Notes: generated by a model not told the origin, from the letters alone. A stretch of DNA of 64,000 bases from Allobosea robiniae (GCF_900102525.1 NZ_FNBZ01000002.1:186001-250000); one strand, 5' to 3'; shown: positions 38,861-50,125, numbered from the stretch's first letter. A program made the numbers and translations.

Positions 38861-39799
38861 GTGAGGATGGATCACAGCTCGAACTTGCCGCCACTCGATA
38901 CCTTGCGCGCCTTCGAGGCGGCCGCGCGTACCGGCAGCTTCTCCGCCGCCGCCGAGGCGCTGAACCTGACCCATGGCGCGGTGAGCCGGCAGATCGCCAA
39001 GCTCGAGCATTGGCTGGGCCTGCGCGTCTTCCTGCGGCAGGCGCGCGGCGTCTCGCTGACGCCGGAAGGGCAGCGCCTGCTCCAGCGCACACAGGAGGCT
39101 TTTGCGTTGATCGCCGATAATTCCGAGCGCTGGCGCGAGGCGCGGGGTGCCTCGGTCGTGCGGGTCAGCGCGCCGCCTTCGGTCTGCGCGCTCTGGCTGA
39201 TGCCGCGATTGGCCGTGCTGGAGGCGGGGACGCCCGCGCTGCGGATCGTGCTGCAGGTCGAGCATCGCAAGGTGGATTTCGAAGAGGAAGGTGTGGATCT
39301 CGGGATACGTTGCGGGCGCGGCGGTGCGCCGGACCGGCTCTCGCTCAAGCTGTTCGAGGAGTGGTGCTTCCCCATCGCCTCGCCGCAGCTTGCCGAAGTG
39401 ATCGGGGAGGGCGCGCCGGAGCGCCTGCTGGCTCAGCCGTTGATCCACGACTCGGATGCCGCCGGCTGGAAAGCGTGGTTCGCGGCGCAGGGGCTGGACT
39501 ATCGCCCGCGCCCGCAGGATCGGCGCTTCGAGGACTACAATCTCGTGCTGGATGCCGCCGCGCATGGGCTTGGCATTGCACTGGCGCGCCCGCCCCTGGC
39601 GCGCGAGCAACTGGCTGTGGGACGGATCGTCAGGGTCGATGAACGCGAGGCCCTGAACCCGGTCTCCTACTGGCTCGACCGGCCGCTGGGGGCGCTGCGG
39701 CCCTCGGCTGCGGCCTTGGCCGAGCGGATCGCCCTGGAGGCAGGAGCCGATCGCGGGGAGATCGCGACGTTTCTCAGCCGGGAAGCCAGAGCGGCCTAA
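38861..39799 (+). CDS. LysR-family transcriptional regulator (GcvA-like)
   Basis: A 312-residue LysR protein: LPPLDTLRAFEAAARTGSFSAAAEALNLTHGAVSRQIAKLE is the HTH; the rest is a substrate-binding domain with SVVRVSAPPSVCALWLMPRL and FEEEGVDLGIRCGRGG. The GcvA-like character shows in the APPS and GVDLGIR blocks. GTG at 38861 is used; the ATG at 38867 is an alternative. It shares an 84-base divergent region with the EamA gene, so it likely activates export of a metabolite it senses. Confidence 0.92.
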   Translation: MRMDHSSNLPPLDTLRAFEAAARTGSFSAAAEALNLTHGAVSRQIAKLEHWLGLRVFLRQARGVSLTPEGQRLLQRTQEAFALIADNSERWREARGASVVRVSAPPSVCALWLMPRLAVLEAGTPALRIVLQVEHRKVDFEEEGVDLGIRCGRGGAPDRLSLKLFEEWCFPIASPQLAEVIGEGAPERLLAQPLIHDSDAAGWKAWFAAQGLDYRPRPQDRRFEDYNLVLDAAAHGLGIALARPPLAREQLAVGRIVRVDEREALNPVSYWLDRPLGALRPSAAALAERIALEAGADRGEIATFLSREARAA

Positions 39800-39802
39800 C
39801 GC

Positions 39803-40234
39803 CTAGGTCTCGCGCAAGCTGTGCCTTGGCGCGGCGAACTCGCCGCGCTGGCTGGCGCGGGCCATCTCGAAACTGTCGGCGATGCGGCGCGCCCGGACGA
39901 TGAAGGCCTGCGCGATATCGGGCGGGCAGACCTCATGCGCCGTGATCTCGAACAGGTCGAGCCAGCGGTCGAAATGCTTGCCTTCCAGCGGCAGGATCAG
40001 ATGCGGGCGCATCGGGCGGCCATCGTAGCGGCCGGTGCGCAGCATCACGCCGCTCCAGAAATCGGTGATCTTGCCGATATGGTGGTCCCAGTCCTCGACC
40101 GCCGCCTCGAAGACCGGGCCGATCAGCTTGTCCTCCCGAGCCCGCGCATAGAAGGTGCGGACGAGCTCCGCGATCATCGGCTCGCGCAGGTCGGGGTGGG
40201 CGGCGCCCGGGTAGAGCAGGGGATTGTCGGTCAT
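39803..40234 (-). CDS. Group III truncated haemoglobin
   Basis: A protein of 143 residues with the globin core of trHbP: LVRTFYARAREDKLIGPVFEAAVEDWDHHIGKITDFWSGVML, then PHLILPLEGKHFDRWLDLFE with the proximal histidine. The glycine pairs of group I/II are missing, as expected for group III. Members bind O2 and NO and have been linked to nitrosative stress. Fifty bases separate it from the prephenate dehydrogenase gene upstream, on the same strand. Confidence 0.93.
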   Translation of the reverse strand: MTDNPLLYPGAAHPDLREPMIAELVRTFYARAREDKLIGPVFEAAVEDWDHHIGKITDFWSGVMLRTGRYDGRPMRPHLILPLEGKHFDRWLDLFEITAHEVCPPDIAQAFIVRARRIADSFEMARASQRGEFAAPRHSLRET

Positions 40235-40284
40235 CGCAGGAGCATTCGTGTTTCCGGTATTCTCGTCGGTCAGGATCGCGAAGG

Positions 40285-41100
40285 CTAGACCTGCGCAACC
40301 TCTGCGACCTTGTGAGGCAGGGCGGCGGACTGTGCGGTTTCGGCATGGCCATGTTCCAGGAACAGCCGCATCTCCTCGGCCAGCGCGAAGAAGCGGTCGC
40401 GCACCGCCTTGGCATGCGGATTGGCGCGCTCGATCGCCATGAAAACGTTCGGTGCGTCGTAGCGCACCATCTCGGTCGCCTGCATCAGGAGGTCGAAGCT
40501 CGCCGTGGTCATCGTCCGGGGCAGGGGTTCCATCCGGACCAGGATCTTGGCGATGAGATGGGTCAGGCCCTGCACCATCGCAACCTCGCGGTCATGGGCG
40601 TCCGCCGTGGTGACGATGACCTTCAGCTTGAGGACATGGCGCAGGAAGGCGGCGATGCGCGGTGTGCTTTTCCCTCTGATGGGGCACAGCGCGATCTTTA
40701 GGCCGGCGAGCCCGTCGCGGGCGCTCTGCGGGCCGAAGAGCGGGTGAGTGCCGATAATCTCGACATCGTCGGGCAGCGCCGCCTGCATCGCGCGGGCCGG
40801 GCCGATCTTGACCGAGCCGACATCGAGCACGATGGCGCCGGCCTTGAGATGCGGACGCAAGGTCGTGATCGCCTCGGGGATGGCCGGGACGGGCACGGCG
40901 AGGATGACGAGATCGCAGGCGGCGACTTCAGCAGCGGTGGCAGGCTGCAAGCCCTTGCCGCTCGCATCGGGCGCGGGCGCGTTTACGGGATCACAGATGC
41001 GCAGCGCGAAATGCGGCTGGAGATGGCGGGCCATCAGTCGGCCGAAGGCGCCGAAACCCATGATGCCGATGGTGGAGATGGTTCTGATCTTGGAGGACAT
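40285..41100 (-). CDS. Prephenate/arogenate dehydrogenase family protein
   Basis: A 271-residue NAD(P)-dependent enzyme of tyrosine synthesis. The Rossmann motif GIMGFGAFGRLMARHLQ is near the N-terminus, VLDVGSVKIGP and IIGTHPLFGPQSARDGL form the active-site area, and VQGLTHLIAKIL the helical part. The length is that of monofunctional TyrA without an ACT domain. ATG at 41100 fits the family better than an upstream ATG at 41151. It precedes the truncated haemoglobin gene, with no evident functional link. Confidence 0.9.
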   Translation of the reverse strand: MSSKIRTISTIGIMGFGAFGRLMARHLQPHFALRICDPVNAPAPDASGKGLQPATAAEVAACDLVILAVPVPAIPEAITTLRPHLKAGAIVLDVGSVKIGPARAMQAALPDDVEIIGTHPLFGPQSARDGLAGLKIALCPIRGKSTPRIAAFLRHVLKLKVIVTTADAHDREVAMVQGLTHLIAKILVRMEPLPRTMTTASFDLLMQATEMVRYDAPNVFMAIERANPHAKAVRDRFFALAEEMRLFLEHGHAETAQSAALPHKVAEVAQV

Positions 41101-41269
41101 CGTTTTCGCTCGGTGGTGAGCCGCGATGCCGGGTGATCTGCCTGAATTCAACCGCCAGCGCGGCGGTTGAACATGGGAATGCCACCGCCTCTATGAGGAC
41201 GGGGCGTAATAGCTGCGCTGGGCCATCAGGCTGGTCATAGACCGCTTAAACCGCGCCCAACCCGCGCTG

Positions 41270-41599
41270 TCAATCGAGCGAGGGCGAATAGGCGGTCAGG
41301 GTCATCAGGCGGTCCTCGATCGCGCCGACCATGTCGCCCTGCTCGATCTTGGTCACGCGCTTGATCTCGATCCATTCGGGATCGGCCATGAAGCTCGCCC
41401 AGGCCGCCGCCTTCGTCTCGGCATCGGGCCAGGCGAGGATATAGGCGAACTCGGTGCGGGCGGCGCTGGCCGTCTCCCACATCGCCATGATCCTGAAGCC
41501 GTGGCGCGCCATGATGCGGGCGGCATGGTCGCGGAAACGGGCATGGAAGGCCGCCTTGTTGCGCTCGAAGATCTCGTAGATGCGCAACTGGTGGATCAT
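41270..41599 (-). CDS. NIPSNAP family protein
   Basis: A protein of 109 residues. MIHQLRIYEIFERNKAAFHARFRDHAARIMARHGFRIMAMWE and FAYILAWPDAETKAAAWASFMADPEWI are the ferredoxin-like NIPSNAP fold, common in bacteria with unknown roles. The chosen ATG at 41599 follows GGAG; an earlier ATG at 41617 adds six residues. It starts 29 bases after the carA stop on the same strand, so it is likely on the carA transcript. Confidence 0.88.
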   Translation of the reverse strand: MIHQLRIYEIFERNKAAFHARFRDHAARIMARHGFRIMAMWETASAARTEFAYILAWPDAETKAAAWASFMADPEWIEIKRVTKIEQGDMVGAIEDRLMTLTAYSPSLD

Positions 41600-41628
41600 G
41601 CCTGTCTCCTTCGGCATCAGGACGGCCC

Positions 41629-42837
41629 TCAGGCCGCCTTCTTCGCCTTCTCGGTCGCCATCAGCTCGGTGAAGCGGATGAAGAGGTAGTGGCTGTCCTG
41701 CGGGCCGGGCGAGGCTTCCGGGTGGTGCTGGACGCTGAAGGCCGGGCGGTCGGTGAGCGCGATGCCGCTGTTCGAGCCGTCGAAGAGAGAGACATGGGTC
41801 TCGACCGCATGCGCGGGCAGGCTCGCCGGATCGACCGCGAAGCCGTGGTTCATCGAGACGATCTCGACCTTGCCGGTGGTCTTGTCCTGAACCGGGTGGT
41901 TGGCGCCGTGATGGCCCTGCTTCATCTTCATGGTCTGGCCGCCGATGGCGAGCGCCATCATCTGGTGACCCAGGCAGATGCCGAAGGTCGGGACCTTCCG
42001 GTCGAGCAACTGCTTGATCACCGGCACGGCATATTCGCCGGTCGCGGCCGGGTCGCCGGGGCCGTTGGAGAGGAAGATGCCGTCGGGATTGAGCGCGAGG
42101 ATATCCTCGGCGGTCGCCGTCGAGGGCACCACGGTGACGTCGCAGCCGGCCTTGGCGAGCAGGCGCAGGATGTTGCGCTTCACGCCGTAATCGATGGCGA
42201 CGACCTTGAACTGGCTGCTGTCGCGCTTGCCGTAGCCGGCCGGCCAGATCCAGGGCGTCTCGTCCCAGTCATAGCGCTGCGCGGCGGTGACCAGCGGAAC
42301 GAGGTCGAGGCCTGCCATCGAGGGCAGCGCGGCCGCCTGCTTCTTGAGGCGCTCGATGTCGAAGACGCCGTCCGGGCTATGGGCGAGGATGGCATTCGGC
42401 ATGCCGTTGTCGCGGATCAGCGCGGTCAGCGCACGGGTGTCGACGCCGCAGATGCCGACGATGTTGCGCGCCTTGAGCCAGGCGTCGAAATGCCGGTTGG
42501 CGCGCCAGCTTGAGGGCTCTGTGATGGCGGCATGGAGTACGCAGCCGCGCACGCCGGAGGAGGCCGCGGCGTTCACCGTCTCGGTGTCCTCCTCGTTCAC
42601 GCCGACATTGCCGACATGCGGGAAGGTGAAGGTGATGATCTGCCCGGCATAGGACGGGTCGGTCAGGATTTCCTGGTAGCCGGTCATCGCCGTGTTGAAG
42701 CAGACCTCGCCCGGCGCCTCACCGATGGCGCCGAGGCCGAAGCCTTCCAGCACCGTGCCGTCGGCCAGCACGAGGAGTGCGGTCGCGTGCGGTTCTGTCC
42801 AGCCGCCTGCGGCGGGGTTTCCTTCGGTGGCGGTCAT
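41629..42837 (-). CDS. carA: Carbamoyl-phosphate synthase small subunit
   Basis: CarA hydrolyses glutamine and passes ammonia to CarB. The 402 residues show the CPSase domain (GEVCFNTAMTGYQEILTDPSYAGQIITF, GVDTRALTALIRDNG) and then the class I glutamine amidotransferase domain, with the nucleophilic cysteine in TFGICLGHQMMALAIG and the histidine-glutamate pair in SVQHHPEASPGP. The ATG at 42837 is the likely start. The gene diverges from yqeY over 155 bases and lies far from carB. Confidence 0.97.
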   Translation of the reverse strand: MTATEGNPAAGGWTEPHATALLVLADGTVLEGFGLGAIGEAPGEVCFNTAMTGYQEILTDPSYAGQIITFTFPHVGNVGVNEEDTETVNAAASSGVRGCVLHAAITEPSSWRANRHFDAWLKARNIVGICGVDTRALTALIRDNGMPNAILAHSPDGVFDIERLKKQAAALPSMAGLDLVPLVTAAQRYDWDETPWIWPAGYGKRDSSQFKVVAIDYGVKRNILRLLAKAGCDVTVVPSTATAEDILALNPDGIFLSNGPGDPAATGEYAVPVIKQLLDRKVPTFGICLGHQMMALAIGGQTMKMKQGHHGANHPVQDKTTGKVEIVSMNHGFAVDPASLPAHAVETHVSLFDGSNSGIALTDRPAFSVQHHPEASPGPQDSHYLFIRFTELMATEKAKKAA

Positions 42838-42992
42838 GTCTATGTCTCGATCCAGGCCGCGCCAGCGGCAAAATGCGGGGGCGGGGCTGCAGCAATCCAC
42901 TCCGCCGGTCTGGAACGCGAGCCTTAAAGAGCCGGGCCCGGCCCGTCAATCAAAGCCGGCGCAGGCCGCACAAAAGAAAAAGGAACAACGAG

Positions 42993-43454
42993 ATGACGAG
43001 CCTGCGCGAGCGCTTCACGGCCGACATGAAGGAAGCGATGAAGGCCGGCGAAAAAGCCAAGGTCGCGGCGATCCGCCTGATCAGCGCCGCGCTGAAGGAA
43101 AAGGATATCGAGGCGCGCGGCGCCGGCAAGGGCGAGGCGACCGCCGACGAGATCCTCGGCGTGCTCCAGAAGATGATCAAGCAGCGCCAGGAATCGATCG
43201 CGATCTACGACGCCAACAACCGCCCGGAGCTGGCCGATGGCGAGCGCGTCGAGGTCGCGGTGATCTCGTCCTACCTGCCGAAGCAGATGTCCGACGACGA
43301 AGTGAAGGCCGCGATCGATAAGGCGGTGGCCGAGACCGGCGCGACCGCCGTCAAGGACATGGGCAAGGTCATCGGCGTCCTGCGCGCCGCCTATGCCGGC
43401 CAGATGGATTTCGGCAAGGTCAGCCCGATGGTGAAGGCCGCGCTCGGCGGCTGA
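42993..43454 (+). CDS. GatB/YqeY domain-containing protein
   Basis: A protein of 153 residues, mostly helical. MTSLRERFTADMKEAMKAGEKAKVAAIRLISAALKEKDI and LVISSYLPKQM-like VISSYLPKQMSDDEVKAAIDKAVAETGA followed by DMGKVIGVL are the family blocks. The domain matches the tail of GatB, which binds tRNA in the amidotransferase; the stand-alone protein is of uncertain role, perhaps in tRNA-related stress. It sits between carA and dnaG, the usual order in this group. Confidence 0.93.
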   Translation: MTSLRERFTADMKEAMKAGEKAKVAAIRLISAALKEKDIEARGAGKGEATADEILGVLQKMIKQRQESIAIYDANNRPELADGERVEVAVISSYLPKQMSDDEVKAAIDKAVAETGATAVKDMGKVIGVLRAAYAGQMDFGKVSPMVKAALGG

Positions 43455-43572
43455 GCGTCTCGCGGCGACCGCCTTTCGAGGTTGCCCGCCATCACTGTGA
43501 ATCACGGTTGAAAGCCAGCCGCCGGCGCGATCGGCGGTTGGCTTTCGGCTTCTGCAGGTCCACATAAGGTCG

Positions 43573-45471
43573 ATGAAATTCCCGCCCTCCGTCCTTGATG
43601 AGATCAAGGCGCGGCTGCCTGTCTCGGCGGTCGTGGGCAAGCGCGTGCGCCTGCAGAAGGCCGGTCGCGAATGGAAGGGGCTTTCGCCCTTCAATGCCGA
43701 GAAGACGGCCTCCTTCTTCGTCAACGACCAGAAAGCTTCGTTCTTCGATTTCTCATCCGGCAAGAACGGCGACATCTTCAAGTTCGTGATGGAGACCGAA
43801 GGGCTCTCCTTCCCGGAGGCCGTCGAGAAGCTCGCGGCTGAGGCCGGCGTCATCCTGCCGAAGATCACGGCGGAGGCGCAGGTCCAGGAGGAGAAACGCA
43901 AGGGGCTGCACGAGGTCGTGGAGCTCGCGGCGCAGTTCTTCGAGGCTGAACTGATGGGCGATCGCGGCGGCGGCGCCCGGCGTTATCTCGCGACGCGCGG
44001 GCTCGACGGTGAGGCGCGCACGCGCTTCCGGCTCGGCTACGGTCCGGTCGATCGCTTCGCGCTACGCGACCATCTGGCGGGGAAGGGCGTTCCGGCCGAA
44101 CTGATGATGGAGGCGGGGTTGCTCGTGCATGGCGAGGAGATCGCCGTGCCCTATGACCGTTTCCGCGACAGGGTGATGTTTCCGATCCATGATTCCCGCG
44201 GGCGGGTCATCGCCTTCGGCGGGCGGGCCATGAGCTCGGAGGTGGCGGCGAAATACCTGAACTCGCCGGAGACGCCGCTCTTCCACAAGGGCTCGCTGCT
44301 GTTCAACCATCATAATGCCCGCAAGGCGTCGCACGACACCGGGCAGGTCGTCGTGGTCGAGGGCTATGTCGACGTCATCGCGATGTCGCTCTCGGGTTTT
44401 CCGCAGACGGTGGCGCCGCTCGGCACGGCGCTGACCGAGGACCAGCTCGGCCTGCTCTGGCGCATGGCCGACGAACCGGTGATCTGCCTCGACGGCGACA
44501 AGGCCGGCCGCAAGGCCGCGAGCCGGGCGATCGACCTGGCCTTGCCGATGCTGGAGCCGGGCAAGTCGCTTTCCTTCGCCCTGCTGCCGGACGGGCAGGA
44601 CCCGGACGACCTCGCTCGCTCGGGCGGGCGGCAGGCGATCGCGGAGGTGGTCGCGGCGGCGCGCCCGCTGGTCGACATGCTCTGGCAGCGCGAGGTCGAG
44701 GCCGGTCCGCTCGACACGCCGGAGCGCCGCGCCGCTTTCGAGCGGCGGCTGAAGGAACCGCTCGGGCAGATTCGCGACGAGACCACGCGCAAGCATTATC
44801 GTCGCGAGATGGACGAGCGGCTGGGGCAGCTCTTCGCCAGCACCGCGCCGGCGCGACAGGAGCGTGGCGGCGGAGGTGGAAATTTTCAGCGCAACCGGGG
44901 CGGATCGCCTCAGCGCGGCGGGTTCGGTCGGCAGGTGCCCCCCTGGCTTGCCGGGCCGCTCAAGGCTTCGAGCGCGGTGACACAGTCACGCATGCTGGCG
45001 AAGCTGCGCGGCGAGGACCAGCGCGAGGCCTTCATCCTGCTGGCGCTGGCGAGCCATCCCGATCTCATCCTGCGCTGCGCCGACGAGATCGCAGAGCTTT
45101 CGCTGGACGGGACCGCGGCCGAGCGTTTCCGGCAGGCGCTGCTCGATTCCGTCGAGGGTACGCTCGATCGCGAGGTGCTGGCGAATCGCCTGGCGCAGCC
45201 GCGGGTTCGGGAAGCGCAGGGCCACCTGATGGCGGTCACAGGGCCGGCCGAGCGATTAAAACTCGCGCAAGACGCTGATCCTGAATCGGTTTTCGACTCG
45301 ATTCATCAGGCTCTCGTCTTGCATCATCGCGCGCGAACGCTAAATAGCGAGTTGAGAGCAGCCGAGCGCGCCTTGGCTGACGACGCGACCGAAGCCAATT
45401 TCGCCTGGATCAAGGACGTCAAGGCCCGCCTCGAGACGATCGAGGGTACCGAGGCCATGTCCGAGGATTGA
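43573..45471 (+). CDS. dnaG: DNA primase DnaG with degenerate zinc site
   Basis: DnaG lays RNA primers for DNA replication. The 632 residues show the N-terminal domain, the Toprim core (VVVVEGYVDVIAMSLSGF with the catalytic glutamate, VICLDGDKAGRKAASRAI with the aspartates) and the C-terminal helicase-binding part. The N-terminal zinc ribbon is changed: where most primases have CPFH and a later CxxC, this one reads SPFNAEKTASFF and FDFSSGKNGD, so zinc ligands are gone though the fold may remain. A Gly/Arg-rich linker (ERGGGGGNFQRNRGG) joins the core to the end. It precedes rpoD. Confidence 0.97.
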   Translation: MKFPPSVLDEIKARLPVSAVVGKRVRLQKAGREWKGLSPFNAEKTASFFVNDQKASFFDFSSGKNGDIFKFVMETEGLSFPEAVEKLAAEAGVILPKITAEAQVQEEKRKGLHEVVELAAQFFEAELMGDRGGGARRYLATRGLDGEARTRFRLGYGPVDRFALRDHLAGKGVPAELMMEAGLLVHGEEIAVPYDRFRDRVMFPIHDSRGRVIAFGGRAMSSEVAAKYLNSPETPLFHKGSLLFNHHNARKASHDTGQVVVVEGYVDVIAMSLSGFPQTVAPLGTALTEDQLGLLWRMADEPVICLDGDKAGRKAASRAIDLALPMLEPGKSLSFALLPDGQDPDDLARSGGRQAIAEVVAAARPLVDMLWQREVEAGPLDTPERRAAFERRLKEPLGQIRDETTRKHYRREMDERLGQLFASTAPARQERGGGGGNFQRNRGGSPQRGGFGRQVPPWLAGPLKASSAVTQSRMLAKLRGEDQREAFILLALASHPDLILRCADEIAELSLDGTAAERFRQALLDSVEGTLDREVLANRLAQPRVREAQGHLMAVTGPAERLKLAQDADPESVFDSIHQALVLHHRARTLNSELRAAERALADDATEANFAWIKDVKARLETIEGTEAMSED

Positions 45472-45667
45472 TCACCCAGCGATTGGTGGACGCGGGTCCA
45501 TGCGCGCAAGCTGTCGGGTGGTTCACGATTCGTCAACGACGTCTGGTGCCATCTGCGAGCAATGATTTGGGTGGGTGAGCGCGCCGGACCTGCGGTCGCG
45601 CCGCCCTTTTATGCGTCGGTATATGGCTTTCTCGGTCATGGCCGGCGCGAGTGCGGAGCGCTGATTG

Positions 45668-47677
<2,010 letters not shown>

Positions 47678-47684
47678 GATAAAA

Positions 47685-47716
47685 AAGAAGGGCGCCATCG
47701 GCGCCCTTCTTCGTTT
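47685..47716. terminator. Two-way terminator after rpoD
   Basis: AAGAAGGGCGCC (47685-47696) pairs perfectly with GGCGCCCTTCTT (47700-47711) over a 3-base loop. A-rich DNA precedes and a short T run follows, so it can stop rpoD transcripts and those of the convergent AHSA1-type gene. Confidence 0.85.
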
Positions 47717-47736
47717 CCCGCTCGACTTTGGTCAGC

Positions 47737-48219
47737 TCAGAGCGTTCGCGCCAGCGTGACCAGTTGCTCCCAGGCCGCGCCCCAGCCGTCGTGGAAGCCC
47801 ATCTCCTCGTGCTGCTGCTTGCCGGCGGCATCCTTGTGATAGGCGCGGGCGATGTAGAGCGTGCCGGTCGCCGTCGGCTCGATCGTGACCGAAGCGGTCA
47901 TGAAGCCGCCCTCGATCGGACGGAAACCCGGGCCGAGCGCGTCGGTGAAGAGCAGGAAGGTTTCCGGCACCACCGCCAGCACGCAGCCGTTATTGTCGTG
48001 CTTCTCGCCGTTCGGTCCTTCCATCACGGTGTGGAACTTGCCGCCGGGACGCAGGTCGAGCTCGCAGGCGGTCGTCTTCCAGGGCGCCGGGGTGAACCAC
48101 TGCATCAGCAGCTTCGGCTCGGTCCAGGCACGCCAGACCAGGCGGGGTGGAACGTCCGTCTCGCGCCGCAATTCGAGGTCGAGCGCCGGGTCGAAGGCGG
48201 TCGCATGCGTATCGGTCAT
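47737..48219 (-). CDS. AHSA1/SRPBCC-family protein
   Basis: A protein of 160 residues with the Bet-v-1-like fold (SRPBCC). LELRRETDVPPRLVWRAWTEPKLLMQWFTPAPW and GGFMTASVTIEP mark the AHSA1-like branch, a hydrophobic-cavity fold that binds lipids or other small ligands. It overlaps the end of the ArsR gene by 4 bases (ATGA), so the two are a translationally coupled operon. ArsR plus SRPBCC pairs are common and the target of the pair is unknown. Confidence 0.92.
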   Translation of the reverse strand: MTDTHATAFDPALDLELRRETDVPPRLVWRAWTEPKLLMQWFTPAPWKTTACELDLRPGGKFHTVMEGPNGEKHDNNGCVLAVVPETFLLFTDALGPGFRPIEGGFMTASVTIEPTATGTLYIARAYHKDAAGKQQHEEMGFHDGWGAAWEQLVTLARTL

Positions 48220-48560
48220 CCGTTGTCCTCCTGATTTTTCAGTTGCAGCACCAGCCGGTCGAGCTGGTCGAGGCGTCTGGTCCAGAGTGAGCGCTGCGCC
48301 TCCAGCCAATGCTCGGCCGCGGCGAGCGGTTCCGCCCGCAGGGTGCAGGTGCGCACCCGGCCGGCCTTGCGCGTGGCGACGAGGCCGCAATCCTCGAGCA
48401 CCTTGAGATGCTGCAGGAAGCTCGGCAGCGCCATCTCGAAGGGCTTCGCCAGTTCGCTGACGGAGGCCGGCCCACGGCCGAGCGCCTGGACGACCGCCCG
48501 GCGCGTCGGATCGGACAGCGCGCGGAAGGTGTCGTCGAGGGCGGGCTGGGTTGCGACCAT
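48216..48560 (-). CDS. ArsR-family HTH regulator (SRPBCC partner)
   Basis: A 114-residue winged-helix repressor. FRALSDPTRRAVVQALGRGPASVSELAKPFEMALPSFLQHLKVLEDCGLVATRKAGRVRTC covers the HTH and wing. Cysteines are sparse, so it may sense something other than metal. The start at 48560 is used. It is the first gene of the pair with the AHSA1-like protein and probably represses that operon. Confidence 0.92.
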   Translation of the reverse strand: MVATQPALDDTFRALSDPTRRAVVQALGRGPASVSELAKPFEMALPSFLQHLKVLEDCGLVATRKAGRVRTCTLRAEPLAAAEHWLEAQRSLWTRRLDQLDRLVLQLKNQEDNG

Positions 48561-48679
48561 GCTCCTCGATAGCGTGCCGATAATACTTAGGTCAACGCCT
48601 AAGTTTTGAGAGCTGCTGACACGGCCTTGATCTTCGCTGCGGGAGAGGGCTTCCTGCGCATCACGTTTTTGGAGGCACC

Positions 48680-49291
48680 ATGTCCCCTGAATTCCTGCTG
48701 ACCTCGCTCATCATCGTCGCTTCGCCGGGAACGGGCGCGATCTACACGATCGCCGCCGGGCTGACGCGCGGTTCGCGGGCGAGCGTGCTCGCGGCCTTCG
48801 CCTGCACGCTGGGGATCGTGCCGCATCTGATCGCGGCGATGATGGGGATCGCGGCACTGCTGCATGCCAGCGCGCTCGCCTTCGCCATCGTAAAATATGC
48901 CGGCGTCGCCTATCTGCTCTACATGGCCTGGCAGACGCTCCGGGAGCATGGCGCGCTCAAGGTCGAAACCACCGCGGATGCGCGCTCGGCCTGGCTGGTG
49001 CTGCGCGACGGGCTGGCGCTCAACCTGCTCAACCCCAAGCTCTCGATCTTCTTCGTCGCCTTCCTGCCGCAGTTCATCGCGGCGAACGAGGCAAGCCCGA
49101 TGGCGCGCATGCTGGAGCTCTCCGGCGTGTTCATGGCGATGACCTTCATCGTCTTCGCGCTCTACGGGCTGTTCGCCGCGGCGATGCGCGACAAGGTCAT
49201 CGGCCGCCCAGTGGTGATGGCCTGGCTCAGGCGCAGCTTCGCCGCAGCCTTCGTCGCGCTCGGCGCCAAGCTCGCGCTGACCGAGCGCTGA
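48680..49291 (+). CDS. LysE-family exporter
   Basis: A membrane protein of 203 residues. FLLTSLIIVASPGTGAIYTIAAGLTRG is the first family helix, LALNLLNPKLSIFFVAFLPQFI is the second conserved block, and several other hydrophobic segments follow. It exports an amino acid or small metabolite. Its TGATG stop overlaps the start of the yjbQ-like gene, so the two are translated together. Confidence 0.92.
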   Translation: MSPEFLLTSLIIVASPGTGAIYTIAAGLTRGSRASVLAAFACTLGIVPHLIAAMMGIAALLHASALAFAIVKYAGVAYLLYMAWQTLREHGALKVETTADARSAWLVLRDGLALNLLNPKLSIFFVAFLPQFIAANEASPMARMLELSGVFMAMTFIVFALYGLFAAAMRDKVIGRPVVMAWLRRSFAAAFVALGAKLALTER

Positions 49292-49716
49292 TGGCGCGGC
49301 AGACGATCCTGAGCGTCGAGACGCGCGGGCCGGGGCTCTACGAGTTCACCGACCGCGCGGTCGCCTTCGTGAAGGCGAGTGGAGAGGCGAGCGGGTTGCT
49401 GACGCTGTTCGTGCGCCATACCTCCTGCTCGCTCCTGATCCAGGAGAATGCCGACCCGGATGTGCGTGTTGATCTCGACGCGTTCTTCCGCAGGTTGGTA
49501 CCGTCCGCGGATGATCCGGCGATGGCCTATCTCGTCCATCGCGACGAGGGGCCGGACGACATGCCGGCCCATATCAAGGCGGCGCTGACGCCGGTCTCGC
49601 TCTCGATTCCGGTGATGGGCGGGCGCCTCGCGCTCGGCACCTGGCAGGGCATCTATCTGTTCGAGCATCGCCAGCGGCCGCATCGGCGCGAGGTCGCCCT
49701 CCATCTCTCTGTGTGA
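49291..49716 (+). CDS. YjbQ (UPF0047) family protein
   Basis: A protein of 141 residues of the YjbQ family. The core FVRHTSCSLLIQENADPDVRVDLDAFF, then DDMPAHIKAALTPVSLSIPVMGGRLALGTWQGIYLFEHR, is diagnostic. E. coli YjbQ shows weak thiamine phosphate synthase activity in vivo, but its real role is uncertain. It overlaps the LysE gene by 1 base, so the two are one operon. Confidence 0.94.
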   Translation: MARQTILSVETRGPGLYEFTDRAVAFVKASGEASGLLTLFVRHTSCSLLIQENADPDVRVDLDAFFRRLVPSADDPAMAYLVHRDEGPDDMPAHIKAALTPVSLSIPVMGGRLALGTWQGIYLFEHRQRPHRREVALHLSV

Positions 49717-49718
49717 GA

Positions 49719-49970
49719 TCAGGCCGGCGGCGCCACCACGAGGGCGACGAGGCGCCGGACGATCGGCAGGACCAGCATCAGCGTCGGGAAGGCGACGATC
49801 CAGGACAGGGCCCAGGAGGCAGGCCAGGTCTGGAGGAATGCGGTGGTTGGGCCGAGCGCCTTCAGGGTCGAGATGCCGGAGACGACGAAGGTCATCAGCA
49901 CGGACAGGAAGAACGGCATCACCACGCCGGCGTAGCGGGCGGGGAGGCGAGGGTAGGCAGAGCTGGACAT
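49719..49970 (-). CDS. DUF2798 small membrane protein
   Basis: A protein of 83 residues with two hydrophobic helices: RYAGVVMPFFLSVLMTFVVSGISTL and WALSWIVAFPTLMLVLPIVRRLV. This is the DUF2798 fold, found widely in proteobacteria with unknown function. The start ATG at 49970 directly precedes the conserved part. It converges with yjbQ (2 bases between stops). Confidence 0.82.
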   Translation of the reverse strand: MSSSAYPRLPARYAGVVMPFFLSVLMTFVVSGISTLKALGPTTAFLQTWPASWALSWIVAFPTLMLVLPIVRRLVALVVAPPA

Positions 49971-50125
49971 AGATAAATCAGGCTTTCGCAAGGGGCAGGC
50001 TGGTCGGACGCATCCGAGACGGCCTATGCCGAATGGATGCGTTGCCTGACGTGAGACGCTTACGAACGGGACCAGAGCCCGATGGGGGCCTCCATACCGA
50101 ACGACCTCACTGCTGCCAAGGGCTT

